Both the position numbers and the translations under genes were made by a program. The notes under the pieces are model-generated. The model saw only the letters and a list, made by a program, of their open reading frames with translations. It was not told the origin of the DNA and did no database searches. A stretch of 64,000 bases of DNA from Megamerina dolium (taxonomy: Eukaryota; Arthropoda; Insecta; Diptera; Megamerinidae), in contig OY978527.1 of the NCBI GenBank assembly GCA_963854835.1, positions 17,431,584 to 17,495,583 on the forward strand, written 5' to 3'. Below are positions 1-10,127 of this stretch, one piece after another (within the stretch, counting starts at the first letter, position 1; the number at the start of each line of letters is the position of its first letter).

Positions 1-1036
1 CTGATTTCTTCGGTCGCCATCGATAATACGAATTTGATGTCACAACTGCTTCCCAGGTACTCAATTTGTTTGAGTTGCCATCCGTAATAGGGGCGTAAGA
101 GCGACCTACAAATTGCTGTGGTAAGGAGCATCTCCTTATCCTTACCTTAATCAGTGCCTGCAAAAGTCTTCAGCATATTGTTGCGATTGTGTAGTTTTTG
201 CGCAATGTTTTTAGAATGGGCAGTAATCGTCATGAGGCTATCGGAAACTAATCCCAATATTTTAGGATTGTCGAAAATGGCTATGACATTTTCATGCATG
301 ATAATACGGAGTGCTATTTTCACTGCTCTGGTCCAAGCTGTAAAGAGCGTCGCAGTACGCTTTTCAGTTGACAGTTTGAGGCTTCTCGATCTAAAGACTT
401 GATATAACTTGGCGATATAGCTGTTGAGTTTGTTGCAGAGCAACCCACTGTCATGATTCGCTGCCAGAATAGTGAAGTCATCTGCATATGATGATAATTT
501 CCTACTGACAGCGGTTGTGGCAACGAAAGGAGAATTGGGAATATACTTCATTGAGGTACAGCTTGCTTCACCTCTTATTTTTAGAGCATTTTTCCCTGAA
601 CTCAGCGATTGCATACCTGTTAAACAGTTAGCAACCAAGCGTGTAGTTGCATTTGTCAATGATGATGTAAGTAAGTAGAACTGTGGGTCAAATGTATTTA
701 ACAAGTCAACTGCCATAAGAGGCCAATTTGCTTTTGATTCTTCCCAGGCTTTAAGATGGGTTCGTCTCTGTCCACTTTTTCGATGGTAGGAATGCTTAGT
801 GTTGCTAACGAGGCGTTGAGGCCGGCAGTTAGATAGTTTATGCCCAAACGGCCCAGGTGTTTCAAGACCACCATCGAAAAGACATCAAGTCCAATAGCTT
901 TGGAGAATTTGTCTTTTGATAGCAACGTGAAACGAAATGCTTTGAGCTTCTTCTGGTCGTTATTTGCGTGTGGAATCGGTTTTACGTCCCGGAATATACC
1001 CTGTTCATTCCAAGTCAATGATTGCCAACTTTGCAT
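1..1036 (-). pseudogene. Degenerate non-LTR retrotransposon reverse transcriptase (Jockey-type), antisense in Paics intron
   Basis: The minus strand from 1036 to the window start reads through a decayed reverse transcriptase. Near 840-900 it has LKHLGRLGINYLTAGLNASL, the segment before the fingers, followed by a worn LKPGK motif. At about 460-500 the catalytic box is YADDFTILA. Near 240-270 comes NPKILGLVSDSL, which matches the thumb region of Jockey-group elements. The frame is broken near 716, stretches of palm sequence are missing, and there is no endonuclease domain. After the stop near 147 the homology continues in other frames to the window edge. It lies upstream of, and antisense to, the Paics terminal exon, so it probably sits in the preceding intron. 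The family assignment is from motif reading; the exact clade is uncertain. Confidence 0.8.
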
Positions 1037-1244
1037 TACAAAATTTTTATAAATCCATTTCGTTTAGTTGAAATATGACATTCAGACTCTTTGAGCGTGA
1101 AAAAGCCATCAGTGTCAGTATAAATTGCTTTTTATATGAAACCATCGCGCTGCAGTCTCGCAATGTTGAGTACTCGAAACTAGAATACTCATTCGTGATT
1201 TCGTTTTTGAATTCGTTACATTGACCCATCATATTTCTTTATAG

Positions 1245-1921
1245 GTAATATTATTTTGGCTGATATCATCGATTCGGATTCATGGCGTTTATGGCCATCC
1301 GGTGATAAGCGACTCATGGTCGATAAACAAGTATATCGGAATCTCGCTTCAGTGACGGATAGTGATTTGGATACGGTTAAACGTAATTTCATATGGATCA
1401 GTGAGCAATTGGAGAATATTATACCGAAAAAGGATACGCATCTTGTTGTCATACTGATGGGTAGCGCATCGGATAGAGTACATTGTGAGAAAATCGCCGA
1501 ATATTGTATAGATCTCGGTGTAAATACGGAACTACGTGTGACATCAGCACATAAGGGACCGGAAGATACACTGCGCATAGCACGGGAATATGAGGGTATT
1601 TGTAGTAATTTGGTGTTCATTGCAGTCGCTGGACGTTCCAATGGATTGGGTCCTGTCCTATCGGGCAACACTACATATCCGGTTATCAATTGTCCACCAC
1701 TCAATGCGAATAATATGCAAGTAGACGTATGGTCCAGTTTATGCATTCCATCTGGTCTTGGTTGTGCGACTGTCATCTATCCAGAGGCAGCTGCATTACA
1801 TGCCGCACAAATTATCGGCCTAACAAATTATATCGTTTGGTCAAAGTTACGTGTTAAACAATTAAATAATTACATTACACTGAAACGAGCTGATATTGAA
1901 GTGAAAGGCGTGCGTAAATAA
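1245..1921 (+). CDS. Paics: Terminal exon of Paics: AIR carboxylase half of bifunctional PAICS
   Basis: This exon encodes the end of the SAICAR synthetase domain and the whole AIR carboxylase domain of the cytosolic bifunctional enzyme of de novo purine synthesis. The first residues carry DSDSWRLWPSGDKRLM, the conserved end of the synthetase half. The PurE-like half shows VILMGSASD, RVTSAHKGP, FIAVAGRSNGLGPV, SGNTTYPV and PSGLGCATV, all typical of animal PAICS and forming the nucleotide and CO2 binding sites. I start the exon at 1245, after the acceptor ...TTTATAG, so the first codon is split with the previous exon; there is no credible ATG here. About 224 residues remain of a protein that is usually about 425. 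The stop TAA is at 1919-1921. Earlier exons must lie before the window. No frameshift is seen, so the gene looks functional. Confidence 0.96.
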
Positions 1922-2042
1922 TGCAGCTGTGGTTTTTTACACATATATTTTATATTCATACTCGTCTGTACCTACATATAATATAGGTACTTGCTGTACT
2001 AAATAATATATCGATTTTTTTTTTCTTTTTGAATCTGTAAAT

Positions 2043-2048
2043 AATAAA
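2043..2048 (+). promoter_or_regulatory. Candidate Paics polyadenylation signal AATAAA
   Basis: AATAAA lies about 120 bases after the Paics stop in very AT-rich DNA. It is the first canonical signal after the stop codon. The site is plausible by position only. Confidence 0.5.
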
Positions 2049-2454
2049 TTTTTATACATTTGGAAATTTCGAAATATTTTTGTATAATAATTCTTTGAGA
2101 ATAATTGACATACCAAGTACGAAAGCTAAAATTTGAAATACGTAAATACCGTTAACTGAGAAAATATAAAGGAATTTAAAAAAAAAATAGATTTTGATTG
2201 GTATAGTATGACAGAGGACAGTGATTTAGAATACGAGGAAGTAATAAATATTCAGGCTTCCACGATATGTTCCTTTTTCCAGGCTGCTTTACTTCCCACC
2301 GATATTGATTTCTGGTGGCACTAATGAAAAGGTCACGGATCTGAAGGAACATGTGGTCGACTTGGAAGATGAGTTGGAGAAATTAGATCATGAACTCAAT
2401 AAACTAAAAACGGACCATTTCCATCACTGATTAGAGAATCAAGTTCAATTAAAC

Positions 2455-2945
2455 TAAAGCCACCAACATTTGATGGAACCACGCCATTCAACATCTTCGA
2501 GCTTCAGTTCGAGACAACAGCTTCGCAGAACCAATGGGACGATAGCGACAACACTGCTGCTTTAATTGTCGCATTAAAAAGTAATACCTCAGAAGTGTTG
2601 CAGATGGTTCCAGAGAAAGGTCGTGGCAGCTACCAATCATTGATGGACACACTCCAGCGCAAATATGGAAATGAATATAAGAGCCAATTGCATCGAGTGG
2701 AATTGCGATGGCATGTGCGACGGAATAACGAGAGCCTTCAGGATTTCACTTCTGATATTGAGCGCTTATGTCCTCTTGAGTTCTCCGGTAATTCGGATGA
2801 ATTCATCGAGAAAATAAAAATAGAGGCATTCATAGACGGTATATGTGATAGAGAGATTCAGTGTGCCCTAGTCATGTCACCAAGGAGTACATATGCCGAA
2901 ACAGTCAGTAGTGCCGTGACGTATGAAGCCGCCAGTTTAATGTGA
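2455..2945 (+). pseudogene. Gypsy gag remnant
   Basis: The frame begins with KPPTFDGTTPFNIFELQFET and continues through LMDTLQRKYGNEYKSQLHRV and LQDFTSDIERLCPLEFSGNS to EAASLM and a stop. This pattern (capsid-type helices with a Q.K.GN...QLHRVEL core) is typical of gag from Gypsy-group retrotransposons. There is no usable upstream ATG and no intact zinc knuckle follows. The same segment recurs at 25024-25350 and in inverse orientation at about 61015-61340, where different stops and frameshifts are present, so each copy decayed independently. Confidence 0.85.
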
Positions 2946-3479
2946 CGACCAATGCCAGAGACATCATATCTGGTTGAAGCAGTGTGTCAGGCAGTTAAGT
3001 CATTAGTGCAGCCTGAAGCAAGAACAACAGGCCGATGAAAAAAGGAATTTACTGGCGTGTGCCTGCCACGAAAGCGATCAAGATCGAATTCTCCACGAAG
3101 ACAAAAGAATGAGAATAAGTTCAATTAAATGAAGTCAGTTTAGCGGAGCGTGCACTGACACCAACATTGGGTTGCCCCGTCATTCATATCTCACAATTAC
3201 AGCCTGTGCCAAACAGCTAGACTATTGACGAAAAACTAGACAATATGGAGTTCATGTTAACCCTGGATACTGATTGACATTATATAATCAAGAGCGATTT
3301 GGTGCAGAGGCTTGAGTCGTTACTAGGAATAAAATGGCGAAGCCGGCACTTATGAGATGGATGCCTACTCCGAGTATGGAAAAGTGAGAATGGAAAAATC
3401 ACCAATGATCTTCTAGTGGTACAAAAGGCAAGAATAAATGAAGTGAAAGCTGAGTATCACAATGTTTCCAGTGGAGAGC

Positions 3480-4076
3480 ATTTGGGCATCACAAAAACCG
3501 TCGAGAAAATAAAGAAGCGATTTTATTGGATTGGATGCCAATGACCATGTCGCTGATTGGATTAGGAACTGTGAACAATGTGCAATGGCCACAGGTCCCA
3601 TTAATAAAAGTAAAGGGAAAGTGCATCAACACCCTGTAGATGGTCCATTTGAACGAATTGCTATGGATATAGCTGGACCATTTCCAACAAGCAACATAGG
3701 GCACAAGTATATTCAAGAAGCTTGTATAGTTGCCGATGTATTCGTCAACCAATGGATTACTCGTTTTGGTGTGCCGATAGAGTTACACTCAGACCAATGT
3801 CGTAATTCCGAAACAGCTGTATTCCAAGAGATGTGCCGTATTTTGGGTATACACAAAACACGTACAACACTTTTGCTAGAACTCTTTAACCTTACCTTGG
3901 AGGAATATCTAAGAAAGGTTGTGGATAAATACCAAAAGGAGTGGGGTGGGCATAATCAATGTTCCACAAGTCATATCGATGCGTTCAACATGAACGTCGG
4001 CGACTACACTAGCAATGGTCATTTCTGGGGACGAGTTAAAATTTGGAGTTTCAACACCAACGAGAACAACCGAAGG
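3480..4076 (+). pseudogene. Gypsy integrase remnant with internal deletions
   Basis: The frame shows the second half of the zinc-binding domain (WIRNCEQCAMATGP), the first catalytic aspartate in MDIAGPFPTS, a deletion, and the second aspartate in PIELHSDQCRNSE. A further deletion removes the stretch that should carry the catalytic glutamate region, leaving LFNLTLEEYLRKVVDKYQKE. The order and spacing match Gypsy integrases, but about 60 residues are missing between the two aspartates and more afterwards. It cannot encode a working enzyme. Confidence 0.85.
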
Positions 4077-4639
4077 TAACTGCAATATCGAAAAGCGGGA
4101 ACAGTTGGCTGAAGTACATCAGTTATGAGAGAGCGATCTCTAATGATAAGCGATAAGAAATTTGAGAGTAAATTCAAAAGGTTTCTATGAAGGAGAGCTT
4201 GTAATGCTTCATAATCCACAATGAAAGAAAAGCCTGTCCCTAAACTACATACTTATTGGGAAGGACCATATGAGATTATAACGAAGACCTGCGACTTGCG
4301 CCATATTCACTCAATTCCATTCTATTTCTAATTCATATTTGCTAAGAGAGAATGAAGAAGAGCGTCTATTCAAATATCAATGGACTCTTTTGAAAATAGA
4401 AGCATAAGTTAAAAAATAAAAATGAATAAATATATATTTAAAGAGAAAAATTTACAATCTTGTTATCATGTGAAAGTTGTTTAATTAGTTCTATTTTCGG
4501 ATCTGATTTTCACCTTTTAGTTAAATTTAAACCAAGTAGGTGTATGAAGGACTCAAACTAAAAGTATGTTGGAAAATTTTATTCTGGAAATATTTGTAAA
4601 GCAAGTTACATACATAATCCACCTATGGTACGACCTATA

Positions 4640-4918
4640 TAGTCCTGGAATTCCAAAGACTCCATTTATAAAATAATTGGCAAGCTTATATAGGAAGTTA
4701 AATGCATTAGCAGGACCTCTACGTGCTGCAGACTGCAGGGGTGGTAAAGGACGCTCATGATCGATTTCACGACGTCAATCTCCAACATGAACGATGTTAC
4801 CTCCTTCTACTCGATCAATATAATTCTCTCGGCAGTACCAGTGATTGTGATTAACGTTATATAGTTATGTAAAGCTATGCAAGCCAATACAATTATTTCG
4901 CATTTTTCTGGATAACAT
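4640..4918 (-). pseudogene. C-terminal fragment of a PIF/Harbinger transposase (HARBI1-like)
   Basis: Read on the minus strand, the segment gives CEIIVLACIALHNYI, the helix that follows the last catalytic residue in HARBI1-like transposases. After it come the GD-RREI segment (stop at the W position), LQSAARRG and KLANYF, matching the usual C-terminal GDWR ... RG.NA ... YF pattern. It stops abruptly at the RTE insertion that begins near 4921, so the RTE probably landed in it. I did not find the upstream part on the far side of the RTE. Confidence 0.6.
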
Positions 4919-4920
4919 TC

Positions 4921-6503
4921 AATCGTTGTTCGGGAGATCTCCTCCACTGGCGGGATGGTTCGAGAGGAAGCCATTCAGTAGTTTGGAGAAGTGTTCTCTC
5001 CATAAGCTCAGTACACTCTGGACATCTGTAACCAGACTCCCATTGTTGTCACGACAGGAAGAGGCTTCGGGATTTAAACAGTCATTCAGGCACCTGATCT
5101 TCTCAAAGAATTTTCGAGTCTCATTCCTGTCTCTGCACATCTCGATCTCCATACACTCGCGTCTTTCTAGCTCTCTCTTCTTACGCCTGAAAAGACGTCT
5201 CTCCGCATTCCTCTTCTCTTTGTACCGCTCCTAACAGCTCGCGGTGCGTGAACTCTTCTCCAAGTTACTGAATGGACACCCCAATTACGGAGGATGGTGT
5301 TGACGTTGCACCACCCTACCATGACGAGGTTAAAACAACCATAATGAGGCTGAAGAACAACAAAGCAGCAGATGCAGATGGCCTGCCTGCGAATTATTTA
5401 AGCTGCTCACCTGCATGCACCAGCAGAATATGGTCGGACGAAAGCATGCCCGATTATTGGAGTTTCAGTGTTCTCTGTCCCATACATAAAAAAGGAGACC
5501 CCGCTCAGCAACCTGATTGGACCTAATCAGTGTGGCTTCAGACCAAATAAATCCGCCATCGGTCAAATTTTCACATTACGCCAAATCCTGGAAAAGACCC
5601 AAGAAATACAGATCGAAACACATCACCTATTCGTCGATTATAAAGCCGTTTTCGACAGTCCGATAAGGGATTCCCTCTACACAACTATGTCTGAATCTGG
5701 TATAACTGCAAAACTCATTCGACTTGCAGAATGACACTGCTTAACTCTCGTTGTGCAGTGAAAATTGCTAAGGACCTCTCCCCTGCTTTTAATACCGAAC
5801 GAGGTTTCAGACAAGGTGATTCGTTATCATGTGACTTCTTCAATCTTATTATGGAGAAATTTATACGAGTTGCAGATTTACGACATAATGGCATTATCTT
5901 CAACAAAAGTGTCATGCTGCTGACGTATGCCGACGATATTGACACAATCGGTATTAACTCGCGAGCAGTCAGTGCAACATTCTCTGAATTAGAACGACAG
6001 TCACGTCGAATGCGTCCTACGGAGAACAAGGGCAAGACGAAGTACCTAATATCTACAAGCAAAGAGTCCCGGCGTCTTAGACAACATGTCACTATTGATA
6101 ATTACACTTTCGAGGTGGTGAAGAACTTCGTCTATCTTGGATGAGAATGCTTGGAGTTTTCGAGAGCAAAGTTCTGCGCAGAATCTTCGGACCTATTTGC
6201 GTTGATGGCGAGTACCGAATGGGGTTCACCGATGAGCTGTATGAGCTGTACGCTGGCATTGGCATAGTCAAGCGAATCAAAATCCAGCGGCTGCGCTGGC
6301 GAAGAGGGTATTTAATTCGGCACCCGCTGGAGGACGCAGAAGAAGAGGAAGACCAAACCTCCGTTGGAAGGACCAAGTGTCGGCTTACCTGTTGGGGCTG
6401 GAATATCCAATTGGCGCCAAAAAGCGAAGAACAAAGAAGACTGGCGCCGTATTACATGTTCGGCATAAATCGATGATCGGTTGTTATGGCCACATAAGAA
6501 GAA
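4921..6503. mobile_element. RTE retrotransposon copy with inverted 5' segment
   Basis: This copy of the RTE family seen at 21170-24275 has two parts in opposite orientations. Bases 4921-5246 are the upstream part on the minus strand (ETRKFFEKI ... SVLSLWREHFSKLLNG ... PASGGD). Bases 5248-6503 are the downstream part on the plus strand: NNKAADADGLPA, NLIGPNQCGFRPNKS, THHLFVDYKAVFD, GFRQGDSLSCDFFNLIMEK, LLTYADDIDTIGI, and the 3' end. The two parts overlap by a short duplicated stretch around REHFSKLLNG. There are internal deletions (after KKGDP and after FVYLG) and frameshifts. The 3' end CCACATAAG matches the other copies. No endonuclease is present. The copy is dead. Confidence 0.88.
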
Positions 6504-6859
6504 AAAGGATTATTACACTTATTCGATGAAGAATAGCGCTATTATGAATTTTACTAGATTGGATTGGATATTCTTCTTTCTGTGAAACCAGTCTTTCCAG
6601 TTATTGTCTGGTACTCACGACTTTAGGGCTGCATGAAATTGATAAAATGGTTTTTTTTTTATATATTTATTTTGTATACTGTCTTAAAAAAAATATAACA
6701 TTTTACAAATATTTGATTTCAAAGAAAGAAGAAGAGGTAGTAATGAGTAAGGTATATTCCCTGTGGAATATCCTTATATAATAAAATCGATTTCTAAGAG
6801 ACGAGCTGGAGCGGTGTTTTCTTTTTCAGCCTTAGAAAGACTTGCGATGGTGGCATCAA

Positions 6860-7385
6860 CTTAGCGGCAAGCCCGTTTGGATGTGATTGCAGGCGATCTC
6901 GATATTTTGTGGCAATTTTTCATCCTTCACTAGTGAGATTTTGAGGTTCGTAACCTACCAAGGAGTGTTTACAAGGATCCGTAGAGTTTTGGATAGAAAT
7001 CTTTGAATTATTTCTAAGTTTGAATTTGATGCAGTACCCCATAGTTGAATACCGTAAGTCCACACTGGTTTCAGAACGGATTTGTATAAGATAACTTTGT
7101 TGTTTTTGGAGACGTTTTAACAGTCTGTGTATGCTGCGAAATTGTATTCCAAGGGCTTTCCTTTTTGGCAAAGATGTGCGCTCTCCATGTCAAGCGTCTG
7201 TCTAAGTGAATTCCCAAGTACTTAGCAGAGTCAGATTGGAGGATTGAAATATTATTCAATTTGATTTGTGGGCATGTGTCTCTCCTAGTAGTAAATATTA
7301 CACGTGTAGATTTAATTTCTTTTACCTTCAGACGCCAACTTTTCATCCAGATAGAAATTTGATCAATTGCTTTTAGGAGCTTAGA
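6860..7385 (-). pseudogene. 3' fragment of a Jockey-family reverse transcriptase
   Basis: The minus strand gives KSWRLKVKEIKSTRVIFTTR, then SAKYLGIHLDRRLTWRAHIF, then after a frameshift ILYKSVLKPVWTYGIQLWG-like sequence. This is the thumb and C-terminal region of the same Jockey group as the full element at 31736-36233 (there: KYLGIHLDRRLTWKNHI, ILKPIWTYGIQFWG), but clearly more diverged. It holds at least one frameshift near 7150. No 3' tail is seen. Confidence 0.8.
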
Positions 7386-7785
7386 TTACGATTCTATGGG
7401 ATCTCATGCGGTCGTGATTATAGCGGTGACATCGACAAAAGTTCCTGTGAGAACGGCGTCAAATATTGGCAAATCGTATCGTAATTAATTAAAATTGTTT
7501 AAAATTAGTGTTTAGTCAAAATACTTACATTTTTAGCAATATACTTACTACGGTACAGCTACAGCAAAATGTACCAGTGTACATTTTGTAGTTTTAGATT
7601 TCATCCAACGACAGCTATATCTTTCAGGATGAGCAAATAAAAAAAGGGCAAGAAAATGTTGCGTTCGGATCCCGATCATGGACGGTGACGTTCCATGTTA
7701 TGCAGCTTGCATAACATTCGAACGCAAAGTTGGGTGTGTGGCTTTGTGTCTTTGTTTGTAATACCGTGGTGATACTTCGTACTAT

Positions 7786-8432
7786 TTAGTGTCTATTCAG
7801 ACGCAACTGTGCGAGCGAGATAGGTAGAAAAGTAGGCAGTAAAAAGTGATGGAAGTTTTGCGCCGAAAATCCAATCCAAAATTACAAATCGGTGCAACGA
7901 CCTATGTGTTCCGATTATGACAACTATGCTCACAAATTTTTAGACGTTGAAGCGATAACATCAATAAGAAGCGTTCTATATTAGGGCTGTGCGATTAATT
8001 GTTTGTTCAAAAAGTCTGATTACTCAAATTATTCGACAAATCAATTCGCTTGATCAAAATGATGATTTATCAAAATTGAAATTATTCGATTAATCAGAAT
8101 TTTGATTAATCGCAATCATTTGCATGTTTATTTTTTCTTTATTTATGAAATATTTGAAATATAATCAATATTTTGAAAATTTTTTTTAGAATAATTTTTA
8201 TTTTGAATAATCAAAATCATGATAATTCGATTAATTTCATATTTGATTAATCGAATACCTTGATTAATCAATATTTCTGAACAAACGTTTAATTGCACAG
8301 CCCTACTTTATTCCAAAATTCCATTTCCACTGTAGCATTTTAGTTGAAATAAAACCGGCGCAATTGCACTAATGTGAACACAGCGTTCATGGATATACCG
8401 TTCATGGGAAATCTAATGTAAACAGGCACTAA
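7786..8432. mobile_element. Non-autonomous TIR element, copy 1, containing an AT-rich nested MITE
   Basis: The ends are inverted: TAGTGTCTATTCAGACGCAA at the left against TTAGTGCCTGTTTACATT read from the right. A second copy with better ends is at 10128-11795, and both share long flanks of the type GCGAGCGAGAYAGGTAGAA. Inside it at 7982-8305 is a very AT-rich block with its own inverted ends TAGGGCTGTGCRATTAA and internal GATTAATC repeats. No open frame is present. Terminal repeats, size and AT-rich core fit a MITE nested in a larger non-autonomous DNA transposon. Confidence 0.6.
7982..8305. repeat. Nested AT-rich MITE with about 28-bp inverted ends
   Basis: The left end TAGGGCTGTGCGATTAATTG mirrors the right end, which read backwards starts TAGGGCTGTGCAATTAA. 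The core is built from GATTAATCGAAT-type motifs in both orientations and could fold on itself along most of its length. A related block at about 11281-11683 has the same right end but a worn left end. A TA target duplication is possible if the element starts at GGGCTG. Confidence 0.65.
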
Positions 8433-8639
8433 GTGGGTAAGTGTTCACTGCGGCTGCAACAACTCTTAATAAATAAATAAATAAATATGCAACAGCTGTC
8501 AATACTTATATGAAATTAGTTTTTTATGCAGACGAATTCATAGTGCAACACGGCGACAATTGGTACTCGTTGACTTCAATCTACAGGATAATCCATTTTG
8601 TGGTTCCGAAAGTAAACGTAAGTAAAACACACTTCTGTT

Positions 8640-8965
8640 TAGAATTTCGATCAAATTTTTATTTCAATATAATGTTTGGATCTTGCCACTATAATATATG
8701 TGGAATGCAAGATCATTCTAATGTCTTCCACGGGATACAGCACGTGATCCATGTGAGGTAATTTTCGATGACTCTCCGGCACATATCGTTATAACTTGAC
8801 GGATGTTTGTTTTCAGAGCGTCAAGAGTTTGAGGATTACCTGCATAAACACGATTCTTTGCGTAGGCCCACAAAAACAACAAAAAAAAAAAACTCCAACC
8901 GTGATAAATCGCACGGTCTTGAAGGCCAATTCACAACGCCGAAACGAGAAATTACAATTACAATA
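8640..8965 (-). pseudogene. C-terminal fragment of a mariner-like transposase
   Basis: The minus strand reads NWPSRPCDLSRLEFF, then after a poly-T expansion FLWAYAKNRVYAGNPQTLDA and LKTNIRQV. This matches the region after the second catalytic residue in mariner-family transposases (WP.RS.DLTP.DFFLWG). It continues weakly towards 8640. The catalytic aspartates upstream are absent. A complementary internal part of a similar element lies at 26790-27160. Confidence 0.7.
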
Positions 8966-9406
8966 TATTACAATGTAATATAATTAAATCTGAATTTTGT
9001 CATTCCCGTATTCCAGCCGCAGTCAACAGGATAACTTTTGTGCTCTGTTGACTACCTTGAAAAGAAATTGTATTTACAAGTATTGATAAATACATAGTTT
9101 TATTGCATAAAGTTTGTACAAAATAAGTGTTTCATTTATTTATTGGCATAATCCAGCGATAGGGCAAGATCAATTTGTAAATATATATGTACATAAATAC
9201 AAAGTTTACAAAATAAAAATATGACAATTCTGTCATTTGTTTATTCTAATAATTATCTAAAAATTAATAGTTACGACAGGATAACTTATTTATAAAATAA
9301 TTCTTCGCATATTGCATCTACATATATGAAAATAGAAATTACAGCCTATTTTTCAGGAATGTGTTCTTCGAAAATTTCTCTAAATACATTTTCTTCACTT
9401 TATAAT
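8966..9406. other. Non-coding, downstream of MADF-BESS gene 1
   Basis: AT-rich sequence with no coding signal. Because MADF-BESS gene 1 runs on the minus strand and stops at 9407, this should include its 3' UTR. Several TTTATT words (AATAAA on the minus strand) are present and could serve as poly(A) signals. Confidence 0.4.
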
Positions 9407-10052
9407 TTATGACAATGTATTAACTATAAGAATTTCGTCATTAACTTCTTTGAGGAATTTCTCTTGTAAACGTAATCTACTATCTGGCGGTAATTTTTTC
9501 ATTTTCTTTGCTATCATCACCATAAATAAATCATTTTCATCCATTGTATCATCGGCAAGGACGGCATTAGCCATTCCAGAAATCTGTAGTTGCTTTTGCT
9601 GTTGTGTTGAAGCGATGGATTCTTCTAATTTAGAAAATAATTTCTGAATTTCTGAAGATGTCATTTGAAGTTGATCACCACCATCATCGTCTTCATCATC
9701 CACATCACCATCGCCGACAATAGACACAGCATCATCCTCACCATCATTATCACTAAGCCGGCATCTTGTTGTTTCATGTACAACTGAATCATGTGCTAAT
9801 GATGTCGAATTTAAAGGATCATCTACACCAGTCGTCTGCTCTTCCTCATCATCCTCATACGAAAATGGAAATGTATATTTAGTATCCCCATCAAAGGTGT
9901 CAATATCTTGTTTTCCCTCTTCTTGCTGACTTAATCTTCGTCTTTTTCTCGTATGTTTTTCCTCTCGATTATCAGTTGCATCCAATTCATTTTTCTTATT
10001 TAGTACAGCTTTGGTATTATTATATGTATCAACGGTTCTTCGAACACTTTGC
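9407..10052 (-). CDS. MADF-BESS gene 1, exon 3 (BESS motif)
   Basis: This is the last exon of a three-exon minus-strand gene. I start it at 10052 after the acceptor TTTCATTCAAG; the first base completes an Arg codon with exon 2, then the frame runs QSVRRTVDTYNNTKAV onwards. It holds a basic, nuclear-localisation-like cluster (HTRKRRRL), a long acidic stretch (GDGDVDDEDDDGGD), and near the end the BESS motif: ENDLFMVMIAKKMKKLPPDS followed by RLRLQEKFLKEVNDE. In flies the BESS motif mediates protein-protein contact in MADF transcription factors such as Adf-1 relatives. The full protein should be about 315 residues. No in-frame stop or frameshift is seen, so it looks like a functional host gene. 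The exact orthologue is not identified. Confidence 0.88.
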
Positions 10053-10127
10053 CTTGAATGAAATCAAAATTCAATATGAATTAACAAAAAAGAAGACAAA
10101 GAAGTAGGCGGATAAGATCAAGAAATA

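Larger units (their letters stand above)
2316..4400 (+). mobile_element. Decayed Ty3/Gypsy LTR retrotransposon, copy 1 (internal region only)
   Basis: This is an internal fragment of a Gypsy-group element without recognisable LTRs. From 2316 it has an acidic coiled-coil segment (HVVDLEDELEKLDHELNK), then gag (2455-2945), damaged spacer and protease sequence (about 3150-3330), and integrase (about 3480-4076). At 4225-4300 the integrase tail reads PKLHTYWEGPYEIITK. Reverse transcriptase and RNase H are deleted. Related copies lie at 24890-26795 (+) and 59676-62284 (-), which show the same order of gag coil, gag and protease. It sits directly downstream of Paics. Multiple stops make it inactive. 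Confidence 0.85.

Noticed and set aside
8510..8761. 83-residue plus-strand open frame
   Set aside because: It runs antisense to the mariner C-terminus and has no recognisable motif; judged a chance frame.
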